Positions 44,887 to 53,446 of a stretch of 64,000 nt of DNA are shown here, in pieces. Position numbers and translations under genes: made by a program. The stretch comes from Tolypothrix tenuis PCC 7101 (lineage in GTDB: Bacteria; Cyanobacteriota; Cyanobacteriia; Cyanobacteriales; Nostocaceae). The stretch is taken from the NCBI RefSeq assembly GCF_002368295.1, contig NZ_AP018248.1, positions 4,992,500 to 5,056,499 on the forward strand, given 5' to 3'. The notes beneath the pieces are model-generated. The model made no database searches. It was not told the DNA's origin and saw only the letters and a program-made list of their open reading frames with translations. Within the stretch, counting starts at the first letter, position 1, and every line of letters starts with the position of its first letter.

Positions 44887-47800
44887 TTACGAATTATTTA
44901 ATAACGCTGCAAGGGATTGAGGGTCAGCAATACCCCGCAGGATAGCGGAGATAATCATAGACTGTTCCAAATTTAACGGCTCGCACAGTATATTCTCATC
45001 TCGCTCGTCGGCTAAGATACGACGGATGGCAGCAACAAGATTTTGCGAACCTTCTGCGGCATTCTCCAACTCAATTTCTAACTGTTCCCTGATTTCTGCA
45101 TTATCCACAGCATCTACTACCCATGCAATAAACTGCCCATGTTGCCGCAACTCATACTGTGTTCCCGCAAACGCCGCTTTTGCTTGCCTTGCTTGGCGAC
45201 GATATTCTTTAGCTTGGGTGCTGTCGCCCTGTTTGTCGGCAATATCTGCCAAGATGCCATAGGTGTTCCAAATCACAGCCGCAGCTGGGTCTAAAGTTTT
45301 GTCGATGGCTAATGCTGATTCTGCCAATTGTCGGGCTTCGCTGAGGCGGTGGGGTTGGTTTTGTAATATGAAAGCGAGGTTATTTAATACTAGAGATGCA
45401 TTTGCTTGATTTTCTAATTTTTGAAATTGCTTCAAAGCCTTACGAAACCAAGCTTCCGCCTCTCCCAGGTTGCCAGCAAGTGCATTGAGGTTGCCTAATT
45501 GACCCCAAGTACTTGCTGCATCTGCCAGATTTCCTAGAGATTCATTAATTTGTGCTGATTTTCGGTAGGCATCTTCCGCAGCGTCCCACTGCTTGCCTTG
45601 TTCGTACACCATACCCAGTTGATGCCAAGCCGTGGCTTCTAGTGCTGGCTCTTTGAGTGGGCGGAAAGTAGTCAGTGCTTCACGGTAACGCTGTTCTGCT
45701 TCTCGGAGGTTGCCTTGCAGCATAGCTAGAGTGCCGAGTTGAAAATTTGATACCGCAGCCCCCCGAAGGTCGCCAACTTCTTTATTAATAGCTAATCCTG
45801 CTTCATAAGCAATCCGTGCCTCACCATAGTCTCCCATATCCGTCAGCGCATTTGCCAAGTCAGCCTGCAAAGTTATTATCAGCTTCTTGACATCATCAAA
45901 CTGTTCCAACTGCTGCGCCACTGCCAACCCCTGGCGGTAAATTTCTGCTGCTTGTGCTGTTTGTCTTTGCAAAAACAAGCACCGCCCCAGTGTTAACAAA
46001 GTATTAAAGCGTTTATAACTTAGTTGCTCGCCCAACTCTGCTAGTATCTCATTAAACACCTGCGCTGCTTCTTGATAGCGACCTGCGTTGAATAATTGCT
46101 TGCCTGAACTAGTACGGCTGAGAAACCATCTATCAGAACCGACTTCCACAGTCAACTGAGCAATTCGTTGATTTAATCTAGTGCGATCGCGGTTAAGTCC
46201 AAATTGGCCAAGAAATTTGTTTACGATGTCAACAAACTCTACTGCCCATTCTGCACCTGCATTCAACGCGCCATCAACTGCATAAAGTAAATTCGGTAAT
46301 TCTTGTTGGGCAACGGCACGAACTGCATGAGGATTTTTGCTATCGTCATAATACAAATAGCCAGAAAGTCCATAATACCACTCTTGATAACGAGCAAGCA
46401 GTTCTGTTTGTGCTTTGTCTGATAAGCGCGGCCACAAGGCAGGGGCTAAGGAGGGGTGAAATTTGAGAAAAGGCCCATCAACTTGAATTAACCCAGTGGC
46501 TTCTAAGGCTGGGCGCAAAGTTTGCCACTGTGACTCAGATATTTCTGTAATCCCTAGCAAGATAACTTCTAACGCCCCGCCCTGAAACACGCCTAAGCGA
46601 GGCAACAACTGCATTGCTTCAGCATCCAACCGTTCTAAAGATAAATTCAACGATGCTAATAGGGGATTATCTGGTGTTTGGGCAATCAAGGTTTCTAAGC
46701 GTTGTCCCAATTCTGCCGGACGGCGACTTTCCAACTGTTTCGCTAACAAACCAATGGACAGGGGATGAAAATCCACCAGTTTAAATAATTCCAACAATAC
46801 TTCGCGTTTAGGTGGGTCAAATTTGGGTGCTGGCGGCAGTTTAATCAAACTCTGGAAATACGCTAGGGCATCTTCTTGTCCCAAACCTCGCAAAGATAAG
46901 GAGATATGTTTGCGGCTGCCTTGTGTGGGATAATCGGGATGGTGAAAATCTGGTGTGCGCGTGGTAAGTAATACCCGACATTCCCCAACCTCAGACCACT
47001 GTTTTGCCACGGTTAACAGTTCTCGTAGAGGTTCGGCTGGCAAGGTTTCTAAGTTATCTAAAATCAGCAATGTAGCTTGCTTACGCAACGCCTGAGTTGC
47101 CGCCGCCCCATCAATTAAACTCTCGTCTAACACTGTCGCCAGGGTGCTAACTGCCAAGCCTACAGCATCCACACCACCAAAAGCGGCATAATCCACAAAA
47201 CAAACTTTCTCAAACATCCCCGTGCGGTGTAACCAGCGTCCTGCTTCCTGGACAAGATAGGTTTTTCCCTGTCCACCAAAACCCGATACTGTGAGGCGGC
47301 GCGTTCCCTGCACAAACCAGCGTTCTATCTGCCACAATTCCCGGCTACGACCGAAAAATCCAGCTTCTTGTAAATCCGGCAAGTTTCCCCATTTTGGTGT
47401 CTCGCCGCTTTCTTGGTTGTTCAAGTCTTGCTGCTGCAATAACGGCGTATCCCCAGCCGCTTGATACAAGGCAGGTAAAAACCAATCTTGCAATTTTAAC
47501 TGTACTCGTTGCTCACCCCGTTGCCGTTCTCCCCGTTGTTGGTTGAGATACAAGTCTCGCCGCGCATTATCTAATGCTTCACCCATACCAGCACCAGATA
47601 CTAAACCCTGATAAAATTTAGCAAACAGTTGTTGGGTAGTTGTGACTAATACCGAATGAGTCATTGCCAAGACTGTGGGAATACCTGCATGGGTTAACCT
47701 AGCGGCTACACTACCCATTGCATCTTCTCCATCTTCCCCACCCATCGCCGCCGACTGACAGGCAGACAAAACAATTAACCCCACTTTTTGCCGATTCAGC

Positions 47801-48639
47801 ATATCACCCAAGGTTTCGGCAGTAATTAGGGCTTTTTTTCCTTCTTTATCCTCAAATAACAAGTAACCTATATTGCCGCCGTTTTCATTCCCGCCTTTAG
47901 TTAGTCCCCCCGGATCGCTATGTTTAGCCTGTTCCTGGAAACGCCCATCTAAATCAAATACCCCATGACCATCAAAATGCACAATATCAACAGGGGGTTT
48001 GCGGGAGTCTTCTAGCCGCGCTACTAAATTATCTAAGGTGGCTGGACGCAAAAATTCTACCTCAACTCTTCCGGCTGCTGCTTGTTGAATGGCGTTCAAC
48101 ACTGCCATTGCTTCACCACGGGGGTCAATAAATCCCGCATCACTGGGACGACTGACGACAAACAATAACCGCAAACAATCTTTGACTTGCACTTTAAACG
48201 GTCTGCGTCCACCCCCTGCACCAGCCAAGCGGCGACGAATCGAAATGCGGGGATTTTCGTGAAACAAATAAGTACCTTGTGGGTCGCATAACAATTCCCA
48301 AGGCAGCGATAAAATTGCTGGATGATTGGCGCTGATGGTTAATAAGCGTCCTGGTTGATTTTCATCTTGAAAATAATTAAACAGCCGTTGAGCAGTCCGA
48401 TGTTGAAAAACCGCATTAAATAAATCTTCGCCCCATTGCCGGAATTTTTTTGCTATCCCTTGTGCCCGTTTATCGTCTACATCCGTGGTGTAACGTGCCG
48501 CATAAGTTTCTAAGTACCAGCGAATCTCTTCTCTGTCTGCTGCACTCAACGGTGAGGCAAAATCCAGCCTCTCAGTTTCTTGCCCATCAAATGTTACAAT
48601 GACTTGATTATTCTCTGGGAAGCGGAGATTTAATTCCAT
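44887..48639 (-). CDS. CHAT-protease/NTPase/TPR signalling protein
   Basis: A 1250-residue multidomain protein. The first ~400 residues are a CHAT (caspase-like) domain with the catalytic dyad visible: His225 in DIVHFDGHGVFD and Cys294 in GLIVLSACQSAAMG. Next is an NTPase of the NB-ARC/NACHT type with the P-loop SGFGGQGKTYL (about 453-460), a Walker B-like TLLILDNLE and an LLTTRTPDF sensor. A helical region follows, then at least six tetratricopeptide repeats (about 890-1160, for example GNLREAEQRYREALTTF). The C-terminal ~60 residues look like a small helical adaptor. The architecture is that of STAND-type, apoptosis- or defence-related proteins in filamentous cyanobacteria. Its trigger and target are unknown. 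It stands alone between the hgl and glycosyltransferase halves. Confidence 0.88.
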   Translation of the reverse strand: MELNLRFPENNQVIVTFDGQETERLDFASPLSAADREEIRWYLETYAARYTTDVDDKRAQGIAKKFRQWGEDLFNAVFQHRTAQRLFNYFQDENQPGRLLTISANHPAILSLPWELLCDPQGTYLFHENPRISIRRRLAGAGGGRRPFKVQVKDCLRLLFVVSRPSDAGFIDPRGEAMAVLNAIQQAAAGRVEVEFLRPATLDNLVARLEDSRKPPVDIVHFDGHGVFDLDGRFQEQAKHSDPGGLTKGGNENGGNIGYLLFEDKEGKKALITAETLGDMLNRQKVGLIVLSACQSAAMGGEDGEDAMGSVAARLTHAGIPTVLAMTHSVLVTTTQQLFAKFYQGLVSGAGMGEALDNARRDLYLNQQRGERQRGEQRVQLKLQDWFLPALYQAAGDTPLLQQQDLNNQESGETPKWGNLPDLQEAGFFGRSRELWQIERWFVQGTRRLTVSGFGGQGKTYLVQEAGRWLHRTGMFEKVCFVDYAAFGGVDAVGLAVSTLATVLDESLIDGAAATQALRKQATLLILDNLETLPAEPLRELLTVAKQWSEVGECRVLLTTRTPDFHHPDYPTQGSRKHISLSLRGLGQEDALAYFQSLIKLPPAPKFDPPKREVLLELFKLVDFHPLSIGLLAKQLESRRPAELGQRLETLIAQTPDNPLLASLNLSLERLDAEAMQLLPRLGVFQGGALEVILLGITEISESQWQTLRPALEATGLIQVDGPFLKFHPSLAPALWPRLSDKAQTELLARYQEWYYGLSGYLYYDDSKNPHAVRAVAQQELPNLLYAVDGALNAGAEWAVEFVDIVNKFLGQFGLNRDRTRLNQRIAQLTVEVGSDRWFLSRTSSGKQLFNAGRYQEAAQVFNEILAELGEQLSYKRFNTLLTLGRCLFLQRQTAQAAEIYRQGLAVAQQLEQFDDVKKLIITLQADLANALTDMGDYGEARIAYEAGLAINKEVGDLRGAAVSNFQLGTLAMLQGNLREAEQRYREALTTFRPLKEPALEATAWHQLGMVYEQGKQWDAAEDAYRKSAQINESLGNLADAASTWGQLGNLNALAGNLGEAEAWFRKALKQFQKLENQANASLVLNNLAFILQNQPHRLSEARQLAESALAIDKTLDPAAAVIWNTYGILADIADKQGDSTQAKEYRRQARQAKAAFAGTQYELRQHGQFIAWVVDAVDNAEIREQLEIELENAAEGSQNLVAAIRRILADERDENILCEPLNLEQSMIISAILRGIADPQSLAALLNNS

Positions 48640-48780
48640 AGCTGGCGGTTTGGGCGTGGAAGGTTATTTGAGATAATACAAACTTTTGAGCCTAAATTCC
48701 GTAAAAATGCTAGGCGATCGCGTTTCCTTATATTCTAGAGGGCATGGCAGTACCCAGTGGGGTTAATTGAACGTGAAAAG

Positions 48781-48923
48781 CGCTTGGTTGCAAGGTTTTG
48801 CCCTCACCCCCAGCCCCTCTCCCTCAGGGAGAGGGGGGCAAGAGATAGAGATTTAGTTCCCCTTCTCCCTGCGGGAGAAGGGGTTAGGGGATGAGGGCGT
48901 GAGGTATTTGTACAACGCCCGCC
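48781..48923. mobile_element. CTCTCCCTCAGGGAGAG palindromic element
   Basis: From CGCTTGGTTGCAAGG to GTACAACGCCCGCC, with a CCTCTCCC...GGGAGAGG palindrome followed by CTTCTCCC...GGGAGAAGG. A close copy, expanded by a 39-bp tandem repeat, is at 52743-52994. Shorter relatives lie inside a gene at 49919-50044 and at 50406-50448 and 63430-63466. Confidence 0.75.
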
Positions 48924-48944
48924 AATAACAGAAGCCACTATCGT

Positions 48945-49209
48945 TAAGTCAATAGTGGCTTTGCTCAACTCAATAGTGGCTTTGCTCAACTCAATAGTGG
49001 CTTTCCTTAACTCAATAGCGGCTATTCTCAACTCAATAGCGGCTTTTCTTAACTCAATAGTGGCTTTTCTTAACTCAATAGCGGCTATTCTCAACTCAAT
49101 AGTGGCTATCCTTGACTCAATAGCGGCTTTTCTTAACTCAATAGTGGCTATCCTTGACTCAATAGCGGCTTTTCTTAACTCAATAGTGGCTATCCTTGAC
49201 TCAATAGTA
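48945..49209. repeat. 21-bp tandem repeat, about 13 units
   Basis: The unit AACTCAATAGTGGCTTTGCTC, written here as AACTCAATAGTGGC plus TTTGCTC, is repeated about 13 times with variation at a few positions (GTGG or GCGG, TTTGC, TTTTC or TATCC). Because 21 is a multiple of both 3 and 7, both strands stay open: the plus strand would encode LNSIVAF-like heptads and the minus strand IELRKAA-like heptads. No ribosome site or flanking coding sequence supports translation. Confidence 0.85.
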
Positions 49210-49212
49210 AAT

Positions 49213-49289
49213 GTAGGGTGTGTTGTCGCGCAGCGCAACGCACCGTCAAGAATCTAAGGTGCGTTAGCCTACGGCATAACACACCCTAC
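49213..49289. mobile_element. Short GTAGGGTGTGTT inverted-repeat element
   Basis: It begins GTAGGGTGTGTTGTCGCG and ends AACACACCCTAC, with GCGCAACGCACCG and GGTGCGTTAGCC inside. It belongs to the family of the tandem elements at 26413-26745 but is only about half their length. It directly follows the 21-bp tandem repeat. Confidence 0.7.
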
Positions 49290-49468
49290 TGTTAATTTAT
49301 ATTTCTTCATATACATTGAATTTTTCTCACCGACTTACTTAATTAGATACCGAAATATTACTGATATTAGCTGAAAATTATATGTTCAAAAACTGCTATT
49401 TATGCTGAACCAGATTTTGATTTAATTAAGGCAAGCTATGTCTAGAATTATTTAAACAGGGCAATTTT

Positions 49469-49876
49469 ATGAGTCGCAAAAAACGTAAATCCAGCGTTTT
49501 GGAAAAAGTTAAGTCAAGAGCAGATGGGATGAAATTGATCGATCCAACTCTGAAACTGGATGATGATTATAGTCTGGACAAACTGCTGGAGTCAATGGAA
49601 CAGTTACGTAATAAACTCGAGGTTCATAATAACGCTCTGGCTTTAGCTGATTCTTCTTTAACTGAAGTTGAAGAGATGGAGAAAAATTTGAATAAACTTT
49701 CTCAAAAAATGCTAATGCTAATTGCTATTAAGTACGGCACAGATAGCCCCCAATATGAAACAGCAGGTGGTGTTCGAGATAGCGATCGCATCCGCAAAAT
49801 GAGGTCTAGCCGCTTGAAAAATGTTGCACAACAAGCATCAGATAATAATAGTAAAAGCGCGAATGTTACTGCATAG
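49469..49876 (+). CDS. Conserved-looking hypothetical coiled-coil protein
   Basis: A 135-residue, highly charged, soluble protein. The N-terminus is basic (MSRKKRKSSVLEKVKSRADG), followed by a long helical segment with heptads (LDKLLESMEQLRNKLEVHNNALALADSSLTEVEEMEKNLNKLSQ) and a Ser/Arg-rich end. The sequence looks like a real protein rather than a chance frame, but I recognise no family. A weak purine-rich sequence (AACAGGG) precedes the ATG at 49469. The next gene starts 31 bp after its stop, so they may be co-transcribed. Confidence 0.65.
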   Translation: MSRKKRKSSVLEKVKSRADGMKLIDPTLKLDDDYSLDKLLESMEQLRNKLEVHNNALALADSSLTEVEEMEKNLNKLSQKMLMLIAIKYGTDSPQYETAGGVRDSDRIRKMRSSRLKNVAQQASDNNSKSANVTA

Positions 49877-49907
49877 AATAAGACTGTTGGTCAATTCACG
49901 TTTTATT

Positions 49908-50420
49908 ATGGAATATGAACCCTCACCCCTACCCTCTCCCTCAGGGAGAGGGAGTAAAGAAAAAGAACAAGAACAAGAGAATCAACAACAATATAAAAAT
50001 AACTCTTATCCCCCTCTCCCTCAGGGAGAGGGGCTAGGGGTGAGGGCAGAAATTGCGGAATTAGCAGGTAGCAACCGACAAATTCCCGATGTATTATTAG
50101 AACGCGCTCGCGAATTAAGAAAACAAGAAACACCAGCAGAAAAAATATTGTGGGAATGTTTAAGAAATCGACGTTTATTAAATAAAAAATTTCGCAGGCA
50201 ACATAATATTGATAGATATATTGCTGATTTTTATTGTCACGAGAAATTACTAATCATCGAGGTAGATGGTAGTATTCATGCAAGTCAGCAAACTGAAGAT
50301 TATATTAGAGAAAACTGGTTGCTATCTCACCAATTTACTGTGATTCGCTTTAGTAATGAGCAAATATTTAATGATATCGAGTCAGTTTTACATACAATTG
50401 CTCAAGCCCTCATCCCCTAA
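49908..50420 (+). CDS. DUF559 nuclease-like protein with repeat-derived N-terminus
   Basis: A protein of 170 residues from the ATG at 49908. The last ~120 residues are a DUF559 domain (Vsr-like, PD-(D/E)xK fold), beginning at LLERARELRKQETPAEKILWECLRNRRL and with the core FRRQHNIDRYIADFYC...LLIIEVDGSIH, where Asp and Glu would bind metal. The first ~45 residues (PSPLPSPSGRGSKEKEQ and YPPLPQGEGLGVRAE) are translations of two copies of the CTCTCCCTCAGGGAGAG palindrome. So the repeat has been captured in the frame, or true translation begins further down at a non-ATG codon. A third copy follows the stop. Its role is unknown; some family members occur near mobile or restriction loci. Confidence 0.75.
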   Translation: MEYEPSPLPSPSGRGSKEKEQEQENQQQYKNNSYPPLPQGEGLGVRAEIAELAGSNRQIPDVLLERARELRKQETPAEKILWECLRNRRLLNKKFRRQHNIDRYIADFYCHEKLLIIEVDGSIHASQQTEDYIRENWLLSHQFTVIRFSNEQIFNDIESVLHTIAQALIP

Positions 50421-50520
50421 CCCCTTCTCCCTGAGGGAGAAGGGGAACTGAGCAATGGTAGACTCTGATGACAGATGTTGTTGAAATAGCTGAAAACTGC
50501 TGCTGTCTCTGCGTCTTTTA

Positions 50521-51852
50521 TCATCCTATCTTCTGACATCGCTTTCCTGTCCATTTCTCCCAGCGCGCAATTCCTCGGCTGATTAACTCCGGTTGCTCGT
50601 CGCCGATAAAACAAATTCGCCCCATCCTTTCGCAAGCAATTAGAACTTCACCATTCCCCATGAAAGGCGCAATTACAAAATTATTGGGACTGGTATATAA
50701 ATTAATTAAGTAATTGACGATTGCTTCTACACCTTCAAGATTAATTGCTGTTTGTGGCTGGGATAGAGATTGATGAGAAAAAACTCCTACATAGATATTT
50801 CCTAACAGTAATTCGTACTGAAAAGGCATTTGATTATGCCTATAGAATTCGTAAATTTGCCCTTGCGATCGCAGTACCGCTACAACCCGCGCTTCCCCAA
50901 CCAAATAATTATGGTTCCAAGTTGAGGAAAAAGTTGCGATCGCCAATGCTGCATCTGAGGGTAGCAGGTTCATGAAATCCTGCTTGGAAGTATCGCCACA
51001 ATATACCAAATGTCGCCCCAGCATCAATTCTTCGCCCACTGTTACCTTGATAGCTGAGTTCGCTAATTTCTCGCCTGACTCCTCTGAGGGACGCTGGTTT
51101 TTCTTGATCAGTAACTTTGCTTCTTTCTCTGCCAAAGCACTGTTGTAGGCTAAAATCTGTAAATCTTTTTGCTGATTTCGCGCCTCAGTTAGCAATTTCG
51201 CTTGTTTTTGTGCTGCTTGGATATCTCCTTGCGTCTGGGCTAATTCCAGCGCCTGTTGTGCGGCTTCTGCTACAGCACGTTCCTGGCTACCAGCTCTAGC
51301 TATCTTCAATAAAACCGTGGGACTTTCTGCGATCGCAGTCCCCTTAATCATTTGTTTGACATCGGGGTGAATCCCTTTGGCTATCTGCTTTCCATGTTGA
51401 AAAGTGCGCTCAGAGTAGCCAGCTTCCTTTGCTAACTCCACAGTTCGTTTTTGAGGTAGTGAAATCATTTCACCACCTTTGAGAGTATGTTGATTATCTC
51501 CCGCCTTCGCCCGCAATCCCATACGTTCTAGAATGCGATCGCGCTCTAACCATAATTCCGAGCGTTCTAGCGGTTCTAGCTCATTGCGGATTAAATTCTC
51601 ATCAATTTCCGCCAAACGCGCTTGATCTGGCCCTTGGTAAGCCACAATATTACACGCGATCGCATCTAACCCCAACAGCTTACAAGCCGTCAACCGATGC
51701 AATCCCGCAATCAAATTCAGCTTTTGATCCACCGTAATCGGATTCAACAGACCATTAGCCTTAATTGATTCCTTTAACTCATTCACCTTATCACCCTTAA
51801 TCGGGCGACGATTGCAACCAACGAGAATCTGATTTATTGGCACAATAGGCAT
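50521..51852 (-). CDS. ParB-like protein with degenerate methyltransferase tail
   Basis: A 443-residue protein. The N-terminal ~110 residues are a ParB/Srx domain: IPINQILVGCNRRPIKGDKVNELKESI, then LIAGLHRLTACKLLG (GxHRxxA), then ENLIRNELEPLER. A helix-turn-helix-like middle (RTVELAKEAGYSERTFQHGKQI) and an Ala/Gln-rich helical stretch follow. The C-terminal ~150 residues resemble an N4/N6 DNA methyltransferase: YCGDTSKQDFM at the start and FMGNGEVLIACERMGRICFIGDEQPELISRGIARWEKWTGK at the end carry the AdoMet motif. The catalytic TDPPYN is replaced by ATFSSTWN, so methylation is improbable. ParB-methyltransferase fusions are typical of phages and mobile elements. The ATG at 51852 is clear. Confidence 0.78.
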   Translation of the reverse strand: MPIVPINQILVGCNRRPIKGDKVNELKESIKANGLLNPITVDQKLNLIAGLHRLTACKLLGLDAIACNIVAYQGPDQARLAEIDENLIRNELEPLERSELWLERDRILERMGLRAKAGDNQHTLKGGEMISLPQKRTVELAKEAGYSERTFQHGKQIAKGIHPDVKQMIKGTAIAESPTVLLKIARAGSQERAVAEAAQQALELAQTQGDIQAAQKQAKLLTEARNQQKDLQILAYNSALAEKEAKLLIKKNQRPSEESGEKLANSAIKVTVGEELMLGRHLVYCGDTSKQDFMNLLPSDAALAIATFSSTWNHNYLVGEARVVAVLRSQGQIYEFYRHNQMPFQYELLLGNIYVGVFSHQSLSQPQTAINLEGVEAIVNYLINLYTSPNNFVIAPFMGNGEVLIACERMGRICFIGDEQPELISRGIARWEKWTGKRCQKIG

Positions 51853-51916
51853 AACTACTGTTCTTCAGTGCAGCCAGTCAAAACACCAACCATAGCATTA
51901 AGATATCAATAGTCAA

Positions 51917-52075
51917 GGGGAATGGGGCATTGGGCATTGGGCATCGGGCATGGGTAATTGGTAATCGGTAATCGGTAATTGGTAATTGGTAATTGGAATA
52001 GGAATATCTCCCAGTCCCCAGTCCCTAATCCCCAGTCCCCAATCCCCAGTCCCCAATCCCCAATTTCCCAGACTG
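51917..52075. repeat. Heptamer STRR tract (GGCATTG, GGTAATC/T, CCCCAGT units)
   Basis: Seven-base units change along the tract: GGGCATT, then TGGTAAT/CGGTAAT, then CCCCAGT and CCCCAAT. The same three kinds of unit occur in the other tracts of the window. Confidence 0.8.
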
Positions 52076-52167
52076 TCTAATGGTACACAAATGAATTAAC
52101 AGTAATTGATTGATAATATTAATGTGAATTGATTAGCCATAATATTTGAGAGCTAAATGAGGAAAAT

Positions 52168-52303
52168 TATACCATTTTGAAAAAAGAACGCGACAGATGA
52201 GTAGGGGCACGGCACCAGTAAGATATTTGATATGCCAAAAGATTGAGGATGCCGTGCCCTTACAAAGAATTTATCTGTCGCAAACATTATTTGAATTGGT
52301 ATT
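52168..52303. mobile_element. 136-bp palindromic element
   Basis: Its arms ATACCATTTTGAAAAAAG and TTTGAATTGGTATT, the inner CGCGACAGATGAGTAGGGGCACGGC (split as CGCGACAGATGAG plus TAGGGGCACGGC) and the matching GCCGTGCCCTTAC and TCTGTCGCA form a long inverted repeat. It has no coding capacity and is related to 44617-44831. Confidence 0.7.
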
Positions 52304-52742
52304 ACTTAGTGTATATTAATCGTTTCCTCGTCATTTGTTCGAGATATTGTGGAGATTCAATAACAAATAAGACAGTGAAAACTGATTGACAAGCTAAAGT
52401 GTTTTTGCAATACTTTAACAAAGCTTTATCCTAGTTTTCTAGTCATATCAATCAGCGCTACATTATTTGGGAGAATTTTTTGTTGCTAGCGCTACTTATT
52501 TCTTAAGTTACGGGGTTTGTTGACTGTAGAAGATAAAACTAAGGATGCTTAGTAGTAGCGTAATTAGCAATTAAGCTAAACCAAATTTAGTTTGCATATC
52601 TATAGCAAAGTGCTGAGTATAAAACTAGTTGATTTAAGGCTTTGAGCAATCAACACCATTCAGCAACAGATGCAAGAGTACAAAATTATATCGCGAGGTG
52701 TAGGGGCGGCAGTGCTCACCTGTGTCAACTTAATGTGAAACC

Positions 52743-52994
52743 CGCTTGGTTGCAATGTTTTGCCCTCACCCCCAGCCCCTCTCCCTCAGGGAGAGGGGAG
52801 CAAGAGATTCAATTCTCCTTCTCCTGGGGGAGAGGGGAGCAAGAGATTCAATTCCCCTTCTCCTGGGGGATAAGGGAGCAAGAGATTCAATTCCCCTTCT
52901 CCTGGGGGATAAGGGAGCAAGAGATTCAATTCCCCTTCTCCCTGAGGGAGAAGGGGTTAGGGGATGAGGGCGAGGTATTTGTACAACACCCGCC
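52743..52994. mobile_element. Palindromic element expanded by a 39-bp tandem repeat
   Basis: The same ends as the element at 48781-48923, but the centre contains four copies of a 39-bp unit starting GCAAGAGATTCAATTCCCC, at 52800, 52839, 52878 and 52917. The third and fourth units are almost identical, showing recent expansion. Confidence 0.8.
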
Positions 52995-53446
52995 GTATAT
53001 AGCTTTTAGCTTAAGTTTACACCTCTGGGCAGTGCCGTACCCTGACGGATATACTGCCTGAATCCTTGTCTCTCGCCGAGTTTTATAGGCATTATTGGCG
53101 TTGCTTTAATTCATATTTAGTGCTTCTACACGGAGAATATCGGCTTGTAACGAATAATCTTTCTAAGCATAAAAGCGTAAAAAAATTACCTACAACTAAT
53201 CAGACTTATCTCATGTTTGACAGTCGAATAAAGGATGAAGGATGAATCTTGAGGTGAGATACAAATTAGTATTTAAAAAGCTGATTTTATCTCATATAAG
53301 CTAACTAGGTTACCAATTAATTTACTTCATATCATCCTGAACTTTTAGACTGAGTTTAAACAGCATAAAGTGGGATACGTCGAATGTAATCAAGTGAGAT
53401 AGACCTTTAAATTATTCCCCCGACACAGCAAAACTGGAATAAAAAT

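Larger units (their letters stand above)
51853..53446. other. Repeat-rich intergenic region upstream of devB-like gene
   Basis: About 1.6 kb between divergent genes. It holds an STRR tract (51917-52075), an AATACCATTTTG palindromic element (52168-52303), the 39-bp tandem array inside a palindromic element (52743-52994), and about 450 bp of AT-rich sequence before the devB-like start, which should contain its promoter. No credible gene is present; the frame at 52642-53061 is produced by the tandem repeat. Confidence 0.6.

Noticed and set aside
48804..49238. 144-residue minus-strand frame with IELRKAA repeats
   Set aside because: The frame is kept open by the 21-bp repeat and ends in a translated palindromic element (RPHPLTPSPAGRRG), a common annotation artefact. 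Kept only as a repeat and a finding.
52642..53061. 139-residue plus-strand frame with EQEIQFPFSWGIR repeats
   Set aside because: It is the translation of the 39-bp tandem repeat inside a dispersed palindromic element, without coding signals outside.
53187..53205. GTA...TAC sequence considered as an NtcA site before the devB-like gene
   Set aside because: The spacing is 7 rather than 8 bases and no -10 box sits at the right distance; not called.
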